A stretch of DNA of 64,000 nt, taken from Sedimenticola sp. (GTDB lineage Bacteria; Pseudomonadota; Gammaproteobacteria; Chromatiales; Chromatiaceae). How positions within the stretch are numbered: the stretch's first letter is position 1; each line of letters opens with the position of its first letter. The stretch covers positions 1 through 64,000 of the forward strand of contig PKUO01000059.1 in NCBI GenBank assembly GCA_002869585.1, given 5' to 3'. This document shows positions 63,130-64,000 of this stretch, in pieces. The notes beneath the pieces are model-generated. The model worked only from the letters and a program-made list of their open reading frames with translations. It was not told the origin of the DNA and did no database searches. A program made the position numbers and the translations under genes.

Positions 63130-64000
63130 TTACCCTCGAGCGAGTTTGAAAAAGTCTATCATCTGCTCCATTTCACTTGCCTTGTCGCTCATGGAGGCAG
63201 CGGCGGCGGACGTCTGCTCGGCCAATGCCGCATTCTGCTGCGTCATCTCATCCATGCTGGTGACCGCGATATTCACCTGGTCGATTCCGGCCGCCTGTTC
63301 CTGACTGGAAGCGGCGATTTCAGAGATGATATCACTCACCTTTTTCACGCTGACGATGATTTCGTCCAGTGTCTTTCCCGACTCATTGACCAAGGCGCTG
63401 CCATCCTGGACCTTCTCCACGCTATCCTGAATCAGCACCCGTATCTCTTTTGCAGCTGTCGCACTGCGGCCAGCGAGATTACGCACCTCGTTGGCTACCA
63501 CGGCAAAACCCCTGCCCTGCTCCCCAGCCCTGGCGGCCTCTACAGAAGCATTCAGCGCGAGGAGATTGGTTTGGAAGGCGATCTCATTGATCACGCCGAT
63601 AATCTCGGAGATTTTACTGCTGGCGGTGTTGATCGAATCCATGGCGACCACCGCCTTGTGTACGATCTGACCACCCTGCTCGGCATTACTCTGGGCGCCC
63701 GTCGCCAGTTGCTTGGCCTGCTGTGCATTGTCGGCGTTGTTACGTACCGTGCTGGTGAGTTCCTCCATGCTGGATGCCGTCTCTTCCAGACTGCTCGCCT
63801 GCTGTTCCGTGCGGGCCGAGAGATTGTTATTGCCGCTGGCGATCTCACCGGCGCCGGTGCTGATCACATCCGCTGAGTCACGCAGCCGGGTGACGATGTT
63901 GGCCAGATTGGCAATCGACTCATTGACGCTGTTCTTCACATCACCGAAAGAGCCGCTGTATTCACTGGTAATCGGCGCTGTCAGGTCACCCTCGGCGACA
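63130..64000 (-). CDS. Methyl-accepting chemotaxis protein, C-terminal part, truncated by window end
   Basis: The frame is open to the window edge. It holds the end of a HAMP domain (AEGDLTAPI) and the complete signalling domain: methylation helices ([19 protein letters not shown]), the invariant hairpin tip that contacts CheA and CheW ([23 protein letters not shown], shown here in part: [12 protein letters not shown]) and the return helix. There is no CheR-binding pentapeptide; the protein stops at KLARG shortly after the last helix. The sensor domain lies outside, so the ligand is unknown. The neighbouring hemerythrin suggests, weakly, aerotaxis or NO sensing. Confidence 0.93.
   Translation of the reverse strand, partial: VAEGDLTAPITSEYSGSFGDVKNSVNESIANLANIVTRLRDSADVISTGAGEIASGNNNLSARTEQQASSLEETASSMEELTSTVRNNADNAQQAKQLATGAQSNAEQGGQIVHKAVVAMDSINTASSKISEIIGVINEIAFQTNLLALNASVEAARAGEQGRGFAVVANEVRNLAGRSATAAKEIRVLIQDSVEKVQDGSALVNESGKTLDEIIVSVKKVSDIISEIAASSQEQAAGIDQVNIAVTSMDEMTQQNAALAEQTSAAAASMSDKASEMEQMIDFFKLARG

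Overview
The window reads as chromosomal DNA of a facultatively anaerobic gammaproteobacterium with moderately high GC. The evidence is the gammaproteobacterial order thrS-infC-rpmI-rplT-pheS-pheT-ihfA-merR-tRNAPro, together with polB (Pol II), a PA3496-family small protein, an HdfR-like regulator and rimB-rimK. A complete nitrous-oxide-reductase cluster of the atypical (clade II, Sec-exported) kind occupies the right-hand quarter. An OmpA-family protein with a segment resembling sulfur globule proteins makes a sulfur oxidiser (Sedimenticola/Thiodiazotropha-like) plausible, but that placement is inference.

Layout. 1-11 kb: end of a sensor kinase, a small secreted protein, hypF, an SpmA/B-like membrane protein, a YpfJ-type zinc peptidase, a DUF2889 protein, a phytase/esterase-like secreted protein, and the divergent tesA / ybbA-ybbP pair. 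11-19.3 kb: CDGSH protein, polB, an Fnr with its cysteine cluster, two small genes, an MFS transporter, a fused MFS/spermidine-synthase-like protein, a hemerythrin remnant and trmN6. 19.3-27 kb (minus strand): the translation operon, in which pheT is interrupted by an in-frame TAA. 27-34.5 kb: a hybrid sensor kinase, REP-like palindromes, an OmpA-family protein, an unrecognised 591-residue protein and a DUF3581 protein. 34.5-42 kb: two transporters, the rimB-rimK-aspartoacylase operon, an HdfR-like LysR regulator and small acidic proteins. 42-46.8 kb: a cobalamin riboswitch followed by btuB (also interrupted by an in-frame TAA), btuF, btuC and btuD.

46.8-62.3 kb, denitrification end-step: reading on the minus strand, nosZ, a monohaem cytochrome, a dihaem cytochrome, nosB, nosD, nosG, nosH, nosF, nosL, nosY, a MenA-type prenyltransferase, a small secreted protein, and a fusion of a ZnuA-like domain with a SCO copper chaperone. 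A divergent dihaem cytochrome and a DNR-like regulator lie just upstream of nosZ. TTGAT-N4-ATCAA boxes sit in front of nosZ, the divergent cytochrome, the dihaem cytochrome and the regulator, so the region looks like a self-contained anaerobic/NO-responsive regulon. Electrons would pass from quinol through NosGH and the cytochromes to NosZ. NosDFY, NosL and possibly the SCO fusion would serve copper-centre assembly. The window closes with a membrane bacteriohemerythrin and the C-terminal part of a chemoreceptor.

The points most worth a second look are the ZnuA-SCO fusion whose three zinc-binding histidine positions are all Phe, the two in-frame ochre codons (pheT and btuB), the C-terminally extended NosZ, and btuF starting inside the btuB reading frame.
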